A DNA stretch of 64,000 nt from Candidatus Binatia bacterium (lineage in GTDB: Bacteria > Desulfobacterota > Binatia > UBA1149 > JAJCZL01): assembly GCA_028278325.1 (NCBI GenBank), contig JANQEO010000180.1, forward strand, positions 1-64,000, read 5' to 3'. Shown piece by piece: positions 17,492 to 25,809 of this stretch. A program made the position numbers and the translations under genes. Below the pieces are notes generated by a model. It worked only from the letters and a program-made list of their open reading frames with translations. It made no database searches and was not told the origin of the DNA. The first letter of the stretch is position 1, and every line of letters begins with the position of its first letter.

Positions 17492-18400
17492 ATGTCTATT
17501 CTGATCAGCAAGGACACCCGCTTCATCATCCAAGGCATCACCGGGCGTGAGGCCGTCAACCTGACTCGCGAGAACCTCGACTACGGGGCCACCATCGTCG
17601 GTGGAGTGACGCCGGGCAGGGCCGGCCGTGACGTATACGGAGTGCCGGTTTACGACTGCGTTCGCGATGTGGTGGCTGCCCACGGTGCCGTGGACGGCGC
17701 CATCATCTCGGTTCCGCCGGGATTCACGCGCGATGCCGCTTTCGAGGCGCTCGAGAACGGCGTCAAGATCATCGTAATCGTCACTGAGAACATCCCTCGC
17801 AAGGACGTGGCTCAGATGGTCGAACTGGCCAACCTGAGGGGCGCGCGGATAATCGGGCCCAACTGCCTCGGAATAATCTCCCCCGGCGAAGCCAAGATGG
17901 GCGGCGTCGGCGGGCCCGCCGCCAACACGCGCCAAGCGTACACGAAGGGCAACATCGGAATCATGTCGCGCTCGGGCGGTATGACGACCGAAATAGCCAG
18001 CACACTGACAGCGGCCGGTTTCGGCCAGTCGACTGCGGTATCGATCGGCGGCGACGCCATCGTGGGGTCTACGTACGCGGAGTTGATGCCCTTGTTCGAG
18101 GATGATCCCGAGACCCATGCTATCGCGATCTATTCCGAGCCGGGCGGCCGTATGGAGGCCGAGTTGGCCGAGTGGGTCGTGACCAACAAGTCTCGTCTGC
18201 CGATAGTCGCTTTCATGGCGGGACGCTTCATGGACGAGATGAAGGGCATGCGTTTCGGTCATGCAGGCACCATCGTCGAGGGCGTCGAAGACACGACGGC
18301 CGCAAAGATCGAAAGGATGGAGAACGCCGGCATCTCGGTGGCCGAGCGAATCGAGGAGATTCCTGAACTGATCAGGAAGCGACTCGCGGAGAAACGATAA
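17492..18400 (+). CDS. mtkB: Malate-CoA ligase alpha subunit / succinyl-CoA synthetase alpha-like
   Basis: 302 residues. An N-terminal CoA-binding Rossmann domain (IIQGITGREA, GGVTPGRAG) is followed by the ligase domain with IGPNCLGIISPGE. The phospho-accepting His is H257 in GHAGTIVEG, aligned with the active-site His of SucD. It forms the catalytic alpha subunit with the gene 4 bases upstream, and its stop overlaps the next start by one base (TAATG), so the operon is translationally coupled. The malate assignment comes from context. Confidence 0.82.
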   Translation: MSILISKDTRFIIQGITGREAVNLTRENLDYGATIVGGVTPGRAGRDVYGVPVYDCVRDVVAAHGAVDGAIISVPPGFTRDAAFEALENGVKIIVIVTENIPRKDVAQMVELANLRGARIIGPNCLGIISPGEAKMGGVGGPAANTRQAYTKGNIGIMSRSGGMTTEIASTLTAAGFGQSTAVSIGGDAIVGSTYAELMPLFEDDPETHAIAIYSEPGGRMEAELAEWVVTNKSRLPIVAFMAGRFMDEMKGMRFGHAGTIVEGVEDTTAAKIERMENAGISVAERIEEIPELIRKRLAEKR

Positions 18401-18624
18401 TGGCAGGCATGTTCATAGATGTGAAAGTCGAACCCGCCGCGGCCCAAGACGCCGAGGTGGTAAAGAAGCTCTGCGAGGTGTGTCCGGTAGACATCTTCGC
18501 CCAGAGCGACGCTGGCGCTCTCGAGATCGTCGACGATAACCTCGACGAGTGTGTTCTCTGTGATCTCTGTCTGGACGCGGGCCCCAAGGGCGCCGTTCAG
18601 GTGATCAAGCTCTACGAGAAGTGA
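18400..18624 (+). CDS. Small FixX-like [4Fe-4S] ferredoxin
   Basis: 74 residues, no signal peptide. Cysteines: C25, C28 (in CEVCPVDIF) and C51, C54, C57 (CVLCDLC). A Cys-Pro first and a CxxCxxC second is the arrangement of FixX-type ferredoxins, where C28 plus the CxxCxxC triplet bind one cluster. C25 is extra. FixX proteins work with ETF-quinone oxidoreductase. Here the gene is wedged between malate-CoA ligase and malyl-CoA lyase, neither of which is a redox enzyme. It could serve an electron-transfer step of the same pathway, for instance an acyl-CoA dehydrogenase. The start overlaps the mtkB stop, so expression is coupled. Confidence 0.75.
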   Translation: MAGMFIDVKVEPAAAQDAEVVKKLCEVCPVDIFAQSDAGALEIVDDNLDECVLCDLCLDAGPKGAVQVIKLYEK

Positions 18625-18633
18625 GGTAACGGC

Positions 18634-19683
18634 ATGCGCGGCGCACGCGAGTTCTTTTCCCCGATGGCCATAGGCGCCCCCGAGCCTATGCGCGAGATTC
18701 CCTTCAAGCCCTCGCGCATGATCCACTTCTTCGACCCCAGTAATCCGAAGATGGCGGCCAAGGTGCCCGACATCGCCAAGCAGGTGGATGTTCTCCTGGG
18801 CAACCTCGAGGATGCCATCCAAGCCGACAACAAAGTCGCCGCGCGTAAGGGGCTCATCAGCATTGCGCGTGACACCGATTTCGGGACGACTCAGCTGTGG
18901 ACCCGGGTGAACAGCCTGGACTCTCCCTGGGGCCTCGACGATCTGATCGAGTTGGTCACCGAGATCGGTGACAAGCTCGAGGTAATCATGGTTCCCAAGG
19001 TCGAGGGTGCTTGGGACATCCACTACGTTGATCGGCTACTGGCCCAGCTGGAAGCGAAAGCCGGCCTCGATAGGCCGCTTCTCGTGCACGCGATCTTGGA
19101 AACCGCCACAGGCGTGGCCAACGTAGAGGAGATCTGCGGCGCCAGTCCGCGCATGCAGGGGTTGTCGCTCGGCCCGGCCGATCTGGCTGCGTCTCGCCGT
19201 ATGAAGACCACGCGGGTAGGCGGCGGCCATCCCGGATACCTGGTTCGCACCGACCCCGATCCGGAGGCGCCGGACGCCGCGCGGCCGACTGCCCAGCAGG
19301 ATCTGTGGCATTACACCATGGCTCGCATGGTCGATGCTTGTAATGCTCACGGGATCCTCCCGTATTACGGTCCCTTCGGCGACATCAAGGACACGGTTGC
19401 CTGCGAGGACCAGTTTCGCAACGCTTTCCTGATGGGATGCGTGGGTGCCTGGTCTCTGCATCCCGTCCAGATCGAGATCGCCAAGCGCGTGTTCAGCCCG
19501 CCCGTCGACGAGGTGCTGTGGGCCAAGAAGGTCATCGAGGCCATGGGCGACGGGACCGGAGCCGTCATGATAGACGGCAAGATGCAGGACGATGCCACCT
19601 TCAAACAGTGCAAGGTTGTAGTCGAACTCGCGCGCATGCTCGCCACCAGCGACGCGGATCTCAAAGAGGCTTACGGCTTCTGA
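18634..19683 (+). CDS. mcl: L-malyl-CoA / beta-methylmalyl-CoA lyase (HpcH/HpaI-CitE family)
   Basis: 349 residues, full family length. The TIM-barrel CitE-like fold shows LLGNLEDAI (metal-ligand Glu/Asp region), [14 protein letters not shown] and LGPADLAAS, plus the C-terminal cap of the malyl-CoA lyase subgroup. It cleaves malyl-CoA to acetyl-CoA + glyoxylate, and beta-methylmalyl-CoA to propionyl-CoA + glyoxylate. With mtkAB upstream it completes the malate-to-glyoxylate branch of the serine cycle; the methylmalyl activity would serve the ethylmalonyl-CoA pathway, of which a likely dehydrogenase is at 25810. RBS GAGG is 7 bases before the ATG. Confidence 0.87.
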   Translation: MRGAREFFSPMAIGAPEPMREIPFKPSRMIHFFDPSNPKMAAKVPDIAKQVDVLLGNLEDAIQADNKVAARKGLISIARDTDFGTTQLWTRVNSLDSPWGLDDLIELVTEIGDKLEVIMVPKVEGAWDIHYVDRLLAQLEAKAGLDRPLLVHAILETATGVANVEEICGASPRMQGLSLGPADLAASRRMKTTRVGGGHPGYLVRTDPDPEAPDAARPTAQQDLWHYTMARMVDACNAHGILPYYGPFGDIKDTVACEDQFRNAFLMGCVGAWSLHPVQIEIAKRVFSPPVDEVLWAKKVIEAMGDGTGAVMIDGKMQDDATFKQCKVVVELARMLATSDADLKEAYGF

Positions 19684-19700
19684 GCCGGGGGAGCGGCGGG

Positions 19701-20744
19701 TCAGAGCCTGCCCGCCTCCGTCAACGCTTCGACCGCCGCGTTCGCCAGAGCGGGCACGACGATGTCAAGCGTTGCGAACAACTGATCGTCGCTGGCCCCC
19801 ATCAGATAGCGCTGGTAGCTGGCTTCCATGATGATGGCGATCTTCCACATCGAAAACGCCTCGTACCAAGGTAGGTCGCTCACGTCCCGTCCGGTGCGCG
19901 ACGCGTAGCGTTCGACTATCTCGTCTCGAGAGATGAAGCCTCCGGCTTCTTGGAGACTGGGCCCCATGGTGACGGCGCCCCTGGGCTTGCCCTGGTCGGT
20001 CCAGAAGCCGCGAAGCCAGCCCAGGTCGATGAGGGGATCGGCGATCGTGGAGATTTCCCAGTCGAATACTGCGGCGATGGTCGCGAGCTCGTCGCGCCTC
20101 CACATGACGTTGTCGAGCTTGTAGTCCCCGTGCACGATGGTCGGCGCGCAGCCGTTGGGTAAATGAGATTCCAGATATGCGCCGACTTTGTCGATATCGT
20201 CGATGGGACGCTGCCGAACATTGTCCCACTGGTCCTTCATCAGCTTGAGGTTGCGTGAGATGAAGGTGTCGGGCTTTCCATGCTTTTCGAGACCGACGGC
20301 TGTCCAGTCGACGGCATGGATGTCGACGAGCGTGTCCACGAGCCGTTCGCCCAAGGCGCGGCGGCGCTCGGGCGTGTCTTCGAAGTCCTCCGGGAACTCG
20401 TAACGCAGAACGACGCCGTCGATCTCGTCCATCAAGAAAAAGGGAGCTCCGATTACGTCCGGGTCTTCGCACAGTGCGATGGGCCTCGCTACAGGCACCG
20501 CGGTGTCCCACAAGGCGGAAATGACGCGGTATTCCCGCGCCATGTTGCTGGCGCCTTTCTGAACGTTGGCGCGCGGCGGTCTGCGCAGTATCCAGCGCTC
20601 GCCGTTGCAGCTTATGCTCCAGGTCTCGCAGGAATGACCGCCGGCGTGTCGTGTTACCTCTATGTCGGCTGTCGAGTGACCTTCAACGTTGTCTTCGATG
20701 AAGCGCCGCAGGTTGTCTGCGTCGAGGGAGAACTTCTCGGACAT
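19701..20744 (-). CDS. Phosphotransferase of the APH / ACAD10-ACAD11 kinase type
   Basis: 347 residues with the aminoglycoside-phosphotransferase fold: catalytic-loop IVHGDYKLDN near residue 197, VFDWEIST (metal-binding Asp) near 220, and N-lobe HAGGHSCETW and WILRRPP. Proteins of this subfamily sit next to or are fused with acyl-CoA dehydrogenases; the mammalian ACAD10/11 and bacterial LvaA-like examples phosphorylate 4-hydroxyacyl-CoAs. The divergent neighbour is an acyl-CoA dehydrogenase (20834), matching that pattern. Antibiotic resistance is unlikely. It ends 17 bases from the convergent mcl gene. Confidence 0.82.
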   Translation of the reverse strand: MSEKFSLDADNLRRFIEDNVEGHSTADIEVTRHAGGHSCETWSISCNGERWILRRPPRANVQKGASNMAREYRVISALWDTAVPVARPIALCEDPDVIGAPFFLMDEIDGVVLRYEFPEDFEDTPERRRALGERLVDTLVDIHAVDWTAVGLEKHGKPDTFISRNLKLMKDQWDNVRQRPIDDIDKVGAYLESHLPNGCAPTIVHGDYKLDNVMWRRDELATIAAVFDWEISTIADPLIDLGWLRGFWTDQGKPRGAVTMGPSLQEAGGFISRDEIVERYASRTGRDVSDLPWYEAFSMWKIAIIMEASYQRYLMGASDDQLFATLDIVVPALANAAVEALTEAGRL

Positions 20745-20833
20745 ACTCGGAATTCTTACGGATGGCGTCGCTTTATTGCAACAAGCGGCCCCCGTGCTGG
20801 ACAGGAATGCGCGTGCTGGATAACAAGATAGGA

Positions 20834-21979
20834 ATGGAGCGGAAGATCTACAACGAAGAACACGAGCGCTTTCGCGAATCGTTTGCGCGTTTTTGCCAGT
20901 CCGAGATCGTTCCTTACCACGAAGAGTGGGAGAAGGCCGGGCAGGTGCCTAGAGAGCTTTGGAAGAAAGCGGGTGACGCGGGGTTCCTGTGCCCCTTTCT
21001 CCCCGAGGAACTCGGCGGCGTCGGCGCCGACTTTCTCTACTCGGCGGTAATGATCGAAGAGATGTCCAAGGTCAGGGCGACGGGACCGGCGTTTTCGTTG
21101 CATAGCGACATATGTGCGCCGTACCTCTTCAGCTACGGCAACGACGAGCAACACCGGCGTTGGCTCCCGGCCTGCGCGTCGGGCGAGAGCATTCTCGCGA
21201 TCGCAATGACCGAGCCCGGCGCCGGGTCGGATCTGGCCGGCGTGCGCACGACCGCCAAGCGGGACGGTGACAACTACGTTCTCAACGGACAGAAGACCTT
21301 CATCTCGAACGGTCAGATTTGTGACCTCGTCATCGTTGTCGCCAAGACCGACACTCAAGCCGATCCGCCATATACCGGGATATCGCTTTTCGTGGTTGAT
21401 GCGGACACGCCGGGATTCGAACGCGGCAGAAACCTCGAGAAGATGGGGCTGAAGGCTCAGGATACATCGGAGTTGAGCTTCTCCGATTGCGTCGTCCCCA
21501 AAGACAACCTTCTTGGCGAGGAGGGCATGGGCTTCTACTATCTGATGGAGAAGCTACAGCAGGAAAGGTTGGTGGTAGCCGTCGGATGTACTGCTGCCGC
21601 CGAGCTCGTGCTCGACAACGGCGTGGAGTATTGCCGCGAGCGCAAAGCGTTCGGCAAGCCCCTGTCGAAGCTTCAGCACTTGCAGTTCAGGCTGGCCGAC
21701 ATCGCCACTGAAGTGACCCTGGCCCGTACCTTCGTAGACCGTCTCCTCGAGGGGCACGTCACGGGCGAGGAGTTGGTCAAGGAAGTGAGCATGGCGAAGT
21801 GGTGGACGTCGGAGATGCTAAAACGTACCTGCGACGAGGTTCTGCAGTTTCACGGCGGCTATGGCTACATGCTCGAGTACCCCATAGCCAAGGACTACCT
21901 GGACGCTCGGATCCAAACGATCTTCGCCGGCACGACGGAGATCATGAAGCTCATCATCGCGAGGTCGATGGGGCTCTGA
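20834..21979 (+). CDS. Acyl-CoA dehydrogenase, long-chain (LCAD-like) type
   Basis: 381 residues from ATG 20834, the length usual for the family; in-frame starts at 20762 and 20807 exist but add a Cys-rich leader. FAD/substrate motif MTEPGAGSDLAGVRT is near residue 120 and FHGGYGYMLEYP near 344. The C-terminal position usually holding the catalytic Glu reads FAGTTE, while LQQERL near residue 240 carries the Glu used by LCAD-type enzymes, so the catalytic base is probably there. Divergent from the ACAD11-type kinase, it may act on a phosphorylated 4-hydroxyacyl-CoA or in ordinary beta-oxidation. RBS is poor for every candidate start. Confidence 0.83.
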   Translation: MERKIYNEEHERFRESFARFCQSEIVPYHEEWEKAGQVPRELWKKAGDAGFLCPFLPEELGGVGADFLYSAVMIEEMSKVRATGPAFSLHSDICAPYLFSYGNDEQHRRWLPACASGESILAIAMTEPGAGSDLAGVRTTAKRDGDNYVLNGQKTFISNGQICDLVIVVAKTDTQADPPYTGISLFVVDADTPGFERGRNLEKMGLKAQDTSELSFSDCVVPKDNLLGEEGMGFYYLMEKLQQERLVVAVGCTAAAELVLDNGVEYCRERKAFGKPLSKLQHLQFRLADIATEVTLARTFVDRLLEGHVTGEELVKEVSMAKWWTSEMLKRTCDEVLQFHGGYGYMLEYPIAKDYLDARIQTIFAGTTEIMKLIIARSMGL

Positions 21980-21986
21980 CTTCCGC

Positions 21987-22412
21987 ATGTGGATGCTGCT
22001 CGAAGCCGATCACGCCGAGATGCCGGGTGCCGGCAGGCGCGGCCGCGGTCTTGGCACCACTGAGTCGAAGGCGGCGCGACAAGAGCCGCCTGTGGAAGTT
22101 CCAGCGGAACTTACGGAGGAGATCCCTGCCGGGTCCCTAGATAGCCGCGAGCCGTCGCCGGCGATCATTGGCGGGTCTAGGGAAGTTTCGGTCTACCTGC
22201 ATCCCGGACGTATCAAGGTCGGCAAGCTCGACTTGCGGGCAGCGGCGGAACAGTTCTCGCTATCCTCGGCTTCGGTCTATGCGGACATGGATCAGGCCGA
22301 GGCCGCCAACCGCGGGCGTAGCGGGTTCCTCCTCGATATTTCTGAAGCGTGCTCCGGCCCGGACGGCAGCGCGATCGAGCCGGGCGTTCGGTTCGCTGAA
22401 CGGCTACGTTAG
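21987..22412 (+). CDS. Hypothetical protein, uncertain
   Basis: An open frame of 141 codons fills the 430-base gap between the acyl-CoA dehydrogenase and metF, 7 bases after the former. Codon third positions are moderately GC-rich. The sequence has no recognisable domain, signal peptide or membrane segment. There is no RBS, and the end overlaps the metF stop on the other strand. It may be a real lineage-specific gene or chance; I see nothing else in this gap. Confidence 0.3.
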   Translation: MWMLLEADHAEMPGAGRRGRGLGTTESKAARQEPPVEVPAELTEEIPAGSLDSREPSPAIIGGSREVSVYLHPGRIKVGKLDLRAAAEQFSLSSASVYADMDQAEAANRGRSGFLLDISEACSGPDGSAIEPGVRFAERLR

Positions 22413-23290
22413 GCCGAGACGCTTTCGGCGCGCAGGAGTTCCACTATCCGACGGGTCGATCGCGATCTGTTCAGAGTGTAGAAGTGGATGCCGGGAGCAC
22501 CGCCGTCGAGCAAGCCTTTGCATTGGTCGGTTGCGTGCCGGATCCCCAGCTCGACCACCGCGTCCTCGCTGTCGCGAACTTCGTCGAGGCGCGACCACAG
22601 GGCATCGGGTATGCTCGCCCCGCACATCTTGGTGAACCTCTCGATCTGGGAGACATTGGTTATCGGCATAATCCCCGGAACGATGGGGACGGTGACGCCG
22701 GCCTCGCGGACCCTGGACACGAAGTCGAAGTAGCAGCCGTTGTCGAAGAACAGCTGGGTGATGATCACGTCTACGCCGGCGGCGACCTTGGTCACCAGAT
22801 TGCGTAGGTCGGCTTCGGCGCTTGGCGCTTCCGTGTGGGTCTCAGGGTAGCCGGCTGCCGCGACCGAAAACGGGCGGTCCTGCCCGCGGATCAGCGCAAC
22901 GAGGTCCGAGGCGTGTTCGAGGCCGTCGGGGTGGGCCACGAAGTGATCTTCGCCGGCGGGCGGGTCGCCTCTCAGCGCGATGATGTTCTCTATGCCCGCA
23001 GCCTCGAGCCGGTCGAGCGTGGCGGTGATCTCGCTGCGGCTGGAGCCTACGCAGGTTAGGTGAGCCATGGCCTCGAGCCCCACCTCGTTCTTGATGTAGG
23101 AAACCAGCTCTATCGTGCGGTCGCGGGTCGACCCGCCGGCGCCGTATGTCACCGACACGAATCCTGGAGAAAGGCTCTTGAGTTCCTCGATTGTATGACG
23201 CAGGTCCGCGAAGCCCTTGTCGGTCTTGGGGGGAAAGAACTCGAAGGAGAATACCGCTGGCTGCTTGCTGTAGAGGTCCGCGATGCGCAT
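22409..23290 (-). CDS. metF: 5,10-methylenetetrahydrofolate reductase
   Basis: 293 residues, the bacterial MetF length. FSFEFFPPKTDKG at the N-terminus includes the catalytic Glu, VTYGAGGS and LTCVGSSR are flavin/folate-site motifs, ALRGDPP and ITQLFFDN line the TIM barrel, and GIMPITN is characteristic. It reduces methylene-THF to methyl-THF with NADH or another donor, feeding methionine synthesis, or works in reverse in some C1 pathways. It neighbours serine-cycle genes, but MetF is also housekeeping, so a methylotrophic role is only suggestive. Confidence 0.95.
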   Translation of the reverse strand: MRIADLYSKQPAVFSFEFFPPKTDKGFADLRHTIEELKSLSPGFVSVTYGAGGSTRDRTIELVSYIKNEVGLEAMAHLTCVGSSRSEITATLDRLEAAGIENIIALRGDPPAGEDHFVAHPDGLEHASDLVALIRGQDRPFSVAAAGYPETHTEAPSAEADLRNLVTKVAAGVDVIITQLFFDNGCYFDFVSRVREAGVTVPIVPGIMPITNVSQIERFTKMCGASIPDALWSRLDEVRDSEDAVVELGIRHATDQCKGLLDGGAPGIHFYTLNRSRSTRRIVELLRAESVSA

Positions 23291-23354
23291 TTAGGCGAGG
23301 GGATCGCCTGAGAATCGTGAGGGGCCTGCTCGGTGTTGTCAACCACCACCGTAC

Positions 23355-23379
23355 GGGCCGGGTTGGCCGTACCCGGCCC
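23355..23379 (-). terminator. Stem-loop downstream of the 23398-23769 gene
   Basis: GGGCCGGGT (23355-23363) and ACCCGGCCC (23371-23379) form a perfect 9-bp stem with a 7-base loop, 18 bases past the stop of the minus-strand gene. No T-run follows. Confidence 0.4.
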
Positions 23380-23397
23380 GGGAGTCCGGTCGAGCCC

Positions 23398-23769
23398 TCA
23401 GTGTCCGCTTGCCGGCATGATCACCGGGTTGGAGACCGCAAGCCGGGTAGAGTGTCCGAAGGCGCAGATCCGCACCCGGGTGCCGGGAGCCTCCACCCCG
23501 CCGAATCTGGCGGCGATGTCGTCGATGAAGTCCTCGCTGCACTCGCCCTCGAGTTCCAGGGTCAAGTCGAGGGAGCTGCAGTCGACCGAGGCCTCGGCCA
23601 GCACCAATTCGATGGTGGCTTCGATGGTGTACGGGGTCAGGGGGCCCCCATCGTAGTAGGTGGTTTCGTGCCCCTTCAGGTCGGTCTTCAGGATCCTGGC
23701 ACGATATTCGAGGTATGGGGTCGGGCGGACGTAGCGGTTATGCCCCAGCGAAGCACGGGAATTCCTCAT
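23398..23769 (-). CDS. Conserved-looking hypothetical protein
   Basis: 123 residues. I chose ATG 23769 because GGAGG ends 5 bases upstream; a longer in-frame start at 23787 lacks this. The C-terminal half (TIEATIELVLAEASVDCSS, then a Glu/Asp-rich helix and RVRICAFGHSTRLAV) looks like a compact alpha/beta domain. The N-terminus is short and basic. No signal peptide or known motif is seen. It sits alone between metF and a cyclophilin gene on the same strand. Function unknown. Confidence 0.6.
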   Translation of the reverse strand: MRNSRASLGHNRYVRPTPYLEYRARILKTDLKGHETTYYDGGPLTPYTIEATIELVLAEASVDCSSLDLTLELEGECSEDFIDDIAARFGGVEAPGTRVRICAFGHSTRLAVSNPVIMPASGH

Positions 23770-23890
23770 GGCAACCTCCACGCACAAGCGTCGCTGTGGT
23801 TTCCGATGACGCTTGGCTACGCGCCCGGGTTGTCAAAATCAAGAGAAATCGCCCGAAGCTGTGCTGAAAAGCCCTTCGAGGCCCGCAGGC

Positions 23891-24523
23891 TCACATCTTC
23901 TTGACGCTCTTGATGACGACCGGCTCGACCGGAGCGTTGGCGAAGGCGCCTCCGCGGTTGGCCGTAGGCGTGTTCTCGATGCTGGTCACGATGTCTTGAC
24001 CCTCGATAACGCGTCCGAACACGGCGTAGCCGTAGGCTTTCGCAGTCTTTCCTTTGTGGTTCAGGAATTGGTTATCCGCCACATTAATGAAGAACTGTGA
24101 AGTTGCTGAATCTACTACGCTAGTTCTTGCCATGGCAATGGTCATCGGCTTGTTCTCGAGCCCGTTGTCGGCCTCGTTCTTGATCGGTGGACGTGTCTCC
24201 TTCTGCTTGTTGGAGCTGTCGAAGCCTCCCCCCTGGATCATGAAGCCGGCGATGACGCGGTGGAAGATCGTGCCGTCGTAGTGACCGCTGTCGACGTAGC
24301 TGAGAAAGTTCTCTACCGAGATGGGCGCTTTCGCGGGGTCGAGTTCGATCTTGATGTCCCCCTTGCTGGTGCTCATGAGGACTACCGGATTGTCGGTCGC
24401 CTCTGCCGAGCTGCCGGCCTCGCCGCCGGCCTGTTGCTCGCTGCCACTCTGACAGGCGGCCAAAGAGGTGAGGGCAACTGCGAAAACGGCGAAGGTCAGT
24501 GTCTTCAGGGTAGTCGAAACCAT
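23891..24523 (-). CDS. Cyclophilin-type peptidyl-prolyl isomerase, lipoprotein
   Basis: 210 residues. A lipobox (LAAC, C24) after a hydrophobic leader predicts a lipid-anchored periplasmic protein with a short Gly/Ser/Glu linker. The cyclophilin domain starts at [15 protein letters not shown] and has the catalytic Arg in [13 protein letters not shown], then [13 protein letters not shown] and [14 protein letters not shown]. It catalyses cis-trans isomerisation of X-Pro bonds in exported proteins. A strong RBS (AAAGGAGAA) lies 5 bases before the ATG. Monocistronic by spacing. Confidence 0.93.
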   Translation of the reverse strand: MVSTTLKTLTFAVFAVALTSLAACQSGSEQQAGGEAGSSAEATDNPVVLMSTSKGDIKIELDPAKAPISVENFLSYVDSGHYDGTIFHRVIAGFMIQGGGFDSSNKQKETRPPIKNEADNGLENKPMTIAMARTSVVDSATSQFFINVADNQFLNHKGKTAKAYGYAVFGRVIEGQDIVTSIENTPTANRGGAFANAPVEPVVIKSVKKM

Positions 24524-24556
24524 TCAAGTTCTCCTTTCATATTGAGCGGTCAAAGT

Positions 24557-25681
24557 TCAGAGACGGCGTGTTTTTCGAATGAGGCTGGCCAGACGCATCA
24601 TCTCGCCGAGGCCGCCGCCGGTAAAGGCTCCGCCGATGTTGGCGATTATGAGATGCCGGGCGCCCGCCTCCACGATGGGAGCCAACTCGTCACGGATCTC
24701 CGACGGGCTGCCCAAGTAGATGGAGCCGGTCAGTAGTTCGGGCTCGAGGTCTGCGGCCGCTTGTTCGATCTGCTCTTCGGTAACCCTGGGTGGCACGATC
24801 TCCAGCCACCCCTTGTGAGAGTCGCCGAGGGGATGACGCTTGCCGAGGCCCTGCCATGCCGGGCCCGGGGCGAGCAAGGACATTGCGGCCGCGATCTTGG
24901 ACTTCATGGCACGCTCCAGCAACGCGTCACGACTTTCTCCCAGAGCGCAGGCGACCAGCAGTCCGGGCTCGAAGTGGTCCATGTTGCGGCCCGCCTCGGC
25001 GCCGGCGTCTTTGATTACGCCAAGGCGTCTCGCGTATTCCTCCGGCTCGGCCTTCATGGTGGGAAGCCACCCATCCGCGAAGCGGCCGGTAAGGCCCAGC
25101 ATCTTCGGCGCATGCGAGGCGATCCAGATACGCGGCGCTCGTCCGTTATAGAGGGGTAGGTTGAACACCGCGTCGCGTAGCGGCCAGATGTTGCCGTCGT
25201 AGGACACGGGCTTGCCGCCGCTTTCCCACAAGAGGCGGATGATGGTCAGGGCCTCCTCGAGCCTGGCCACCTGCTTGGCCCAGGGCAGGCCGTAGGGTTC
25301 TACGTTTTCCCGCTCGCCGTTGCCGATACCGAGGATAGCGTGGCCTTTTGACAGATGGTCGAGAGTTACGAAGGACTGGGCCAACGACATGGGGTGGCGC
25401 CTGTAGGCCTCGGTCACGGCTGTCCCGAGGTCGACGCCTTTGAACTTGGTAGCCGCGACCGCGAGGATCTGAATGGGGTCGAAGAACCCGTCGGTCGAAT
25501 GGACGACCTTGGCGGCCGGAGTGTTTTCCTCCTTCCACACACTCGGGGCGATGAAGCCCATGAAGTGATCGGGCAGCCACAAGGACTGTGCCCCGAACAT
25601 ACGGGCGGTGCGCAGCCCCATGTTGGTTAGCCACAGGGGGTGGAGGCAACCGTCTTGATAGCCGACCTTAACGCGTCCCAT
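24557..25681 (-). CDS. LLM-class flavin-dependent oxidoreductase (luciferase-like)
   Basis: 374 residues in the bacterial luciferase TIM-barrel family: LWLPDHFMGF near residue 35, DLGTAVTEAYRRHPMSLAQ near 85-103, GIGNGERENVEPYG near 118-131 and RIWIASHAPKMLGLTGRFADG near 190. This motif set is closest to F420-dependent members (phthiodiolone ketoreductase or Mer-like), where the His/Glu pattern binds F420, but an FMN-dependent monooxygenase cannot be excluded. The substrate is unknown. It lies 34 bases upstream of the cyclophilin gene on the same strand and may be co-transcribed with it. Confidence 0.8.
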   Translation of the reverse strand: MGRVKVGYQDGCLHPLWLTNMGLRTARMFGAQSLWLPDHFMGFIAPSVWKEENTPAAKVVHSTDGFFDPIQILAVAATKFKGVDLGTAVTEAYRRHPMSLAQSFVTLDHLSKGHAILGIGNGERENVEPYGLPWAKQVARLEEALTIIRLLWESGGKPVSYDGNIWPLRDAVFNLPLYNGRAPRIWIASHAPKMLGLTGRFADGWLPTMKAEPEEYARRLGVIKDAGAEAGRNMDHFEPGLLVACALGESRDALLERAMKSKIAAAMSLLAPGPAWQGLGKRHPLGDSHKGWLEIVPPRVTEEQIEQAAADLEPELLTGSIYLGSPSEIRDELAPIVEAGARHLIIANIGGAFTGGGLGEMMRLASLIRKTRRL

Positions 25682-25752
25682 TCAGTGTCGTTCCATGCGC
25701 GCGGAGTCGCCCTATTTCCCACGTTGAGACGGGGGATGCAACGTGTGTCGCC

Positions 25753-25781
25753 TTGACTCCGTACATGGCCGGAAATAGCTT
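25753..25781 (+). promoter_or_regulatory. Possible sigma-70 promoter of the methylsuccinyl-CoA dehydrogenase gene
   Basis: TTGACT (25753-25758), 17-base spacer, TAGCTT (25776-25781), 29 bases upstream of the start. Good -35, weak -10. A clear RBS (GAGAGG) follows 7 bases before the ATG. Confidence 0.4.
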
Positions 25782-25809
25782 TATCGGCTGTATTTTAGAG
25801 AGGTAAGCG

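Noticed and set aside
19701..20744. Antibiotic-resistance aminoglycoside kinase
   Set aside because: The fold is shared, but context and subfamily features point to acyl-CoA metabolism.
23191..23904. Plus-strand 237-codon frame over metF and the 23398 gene
   Set aside because: It crosses clear minus-strand genes and an intergenic hairpin; composition is shadow-like.
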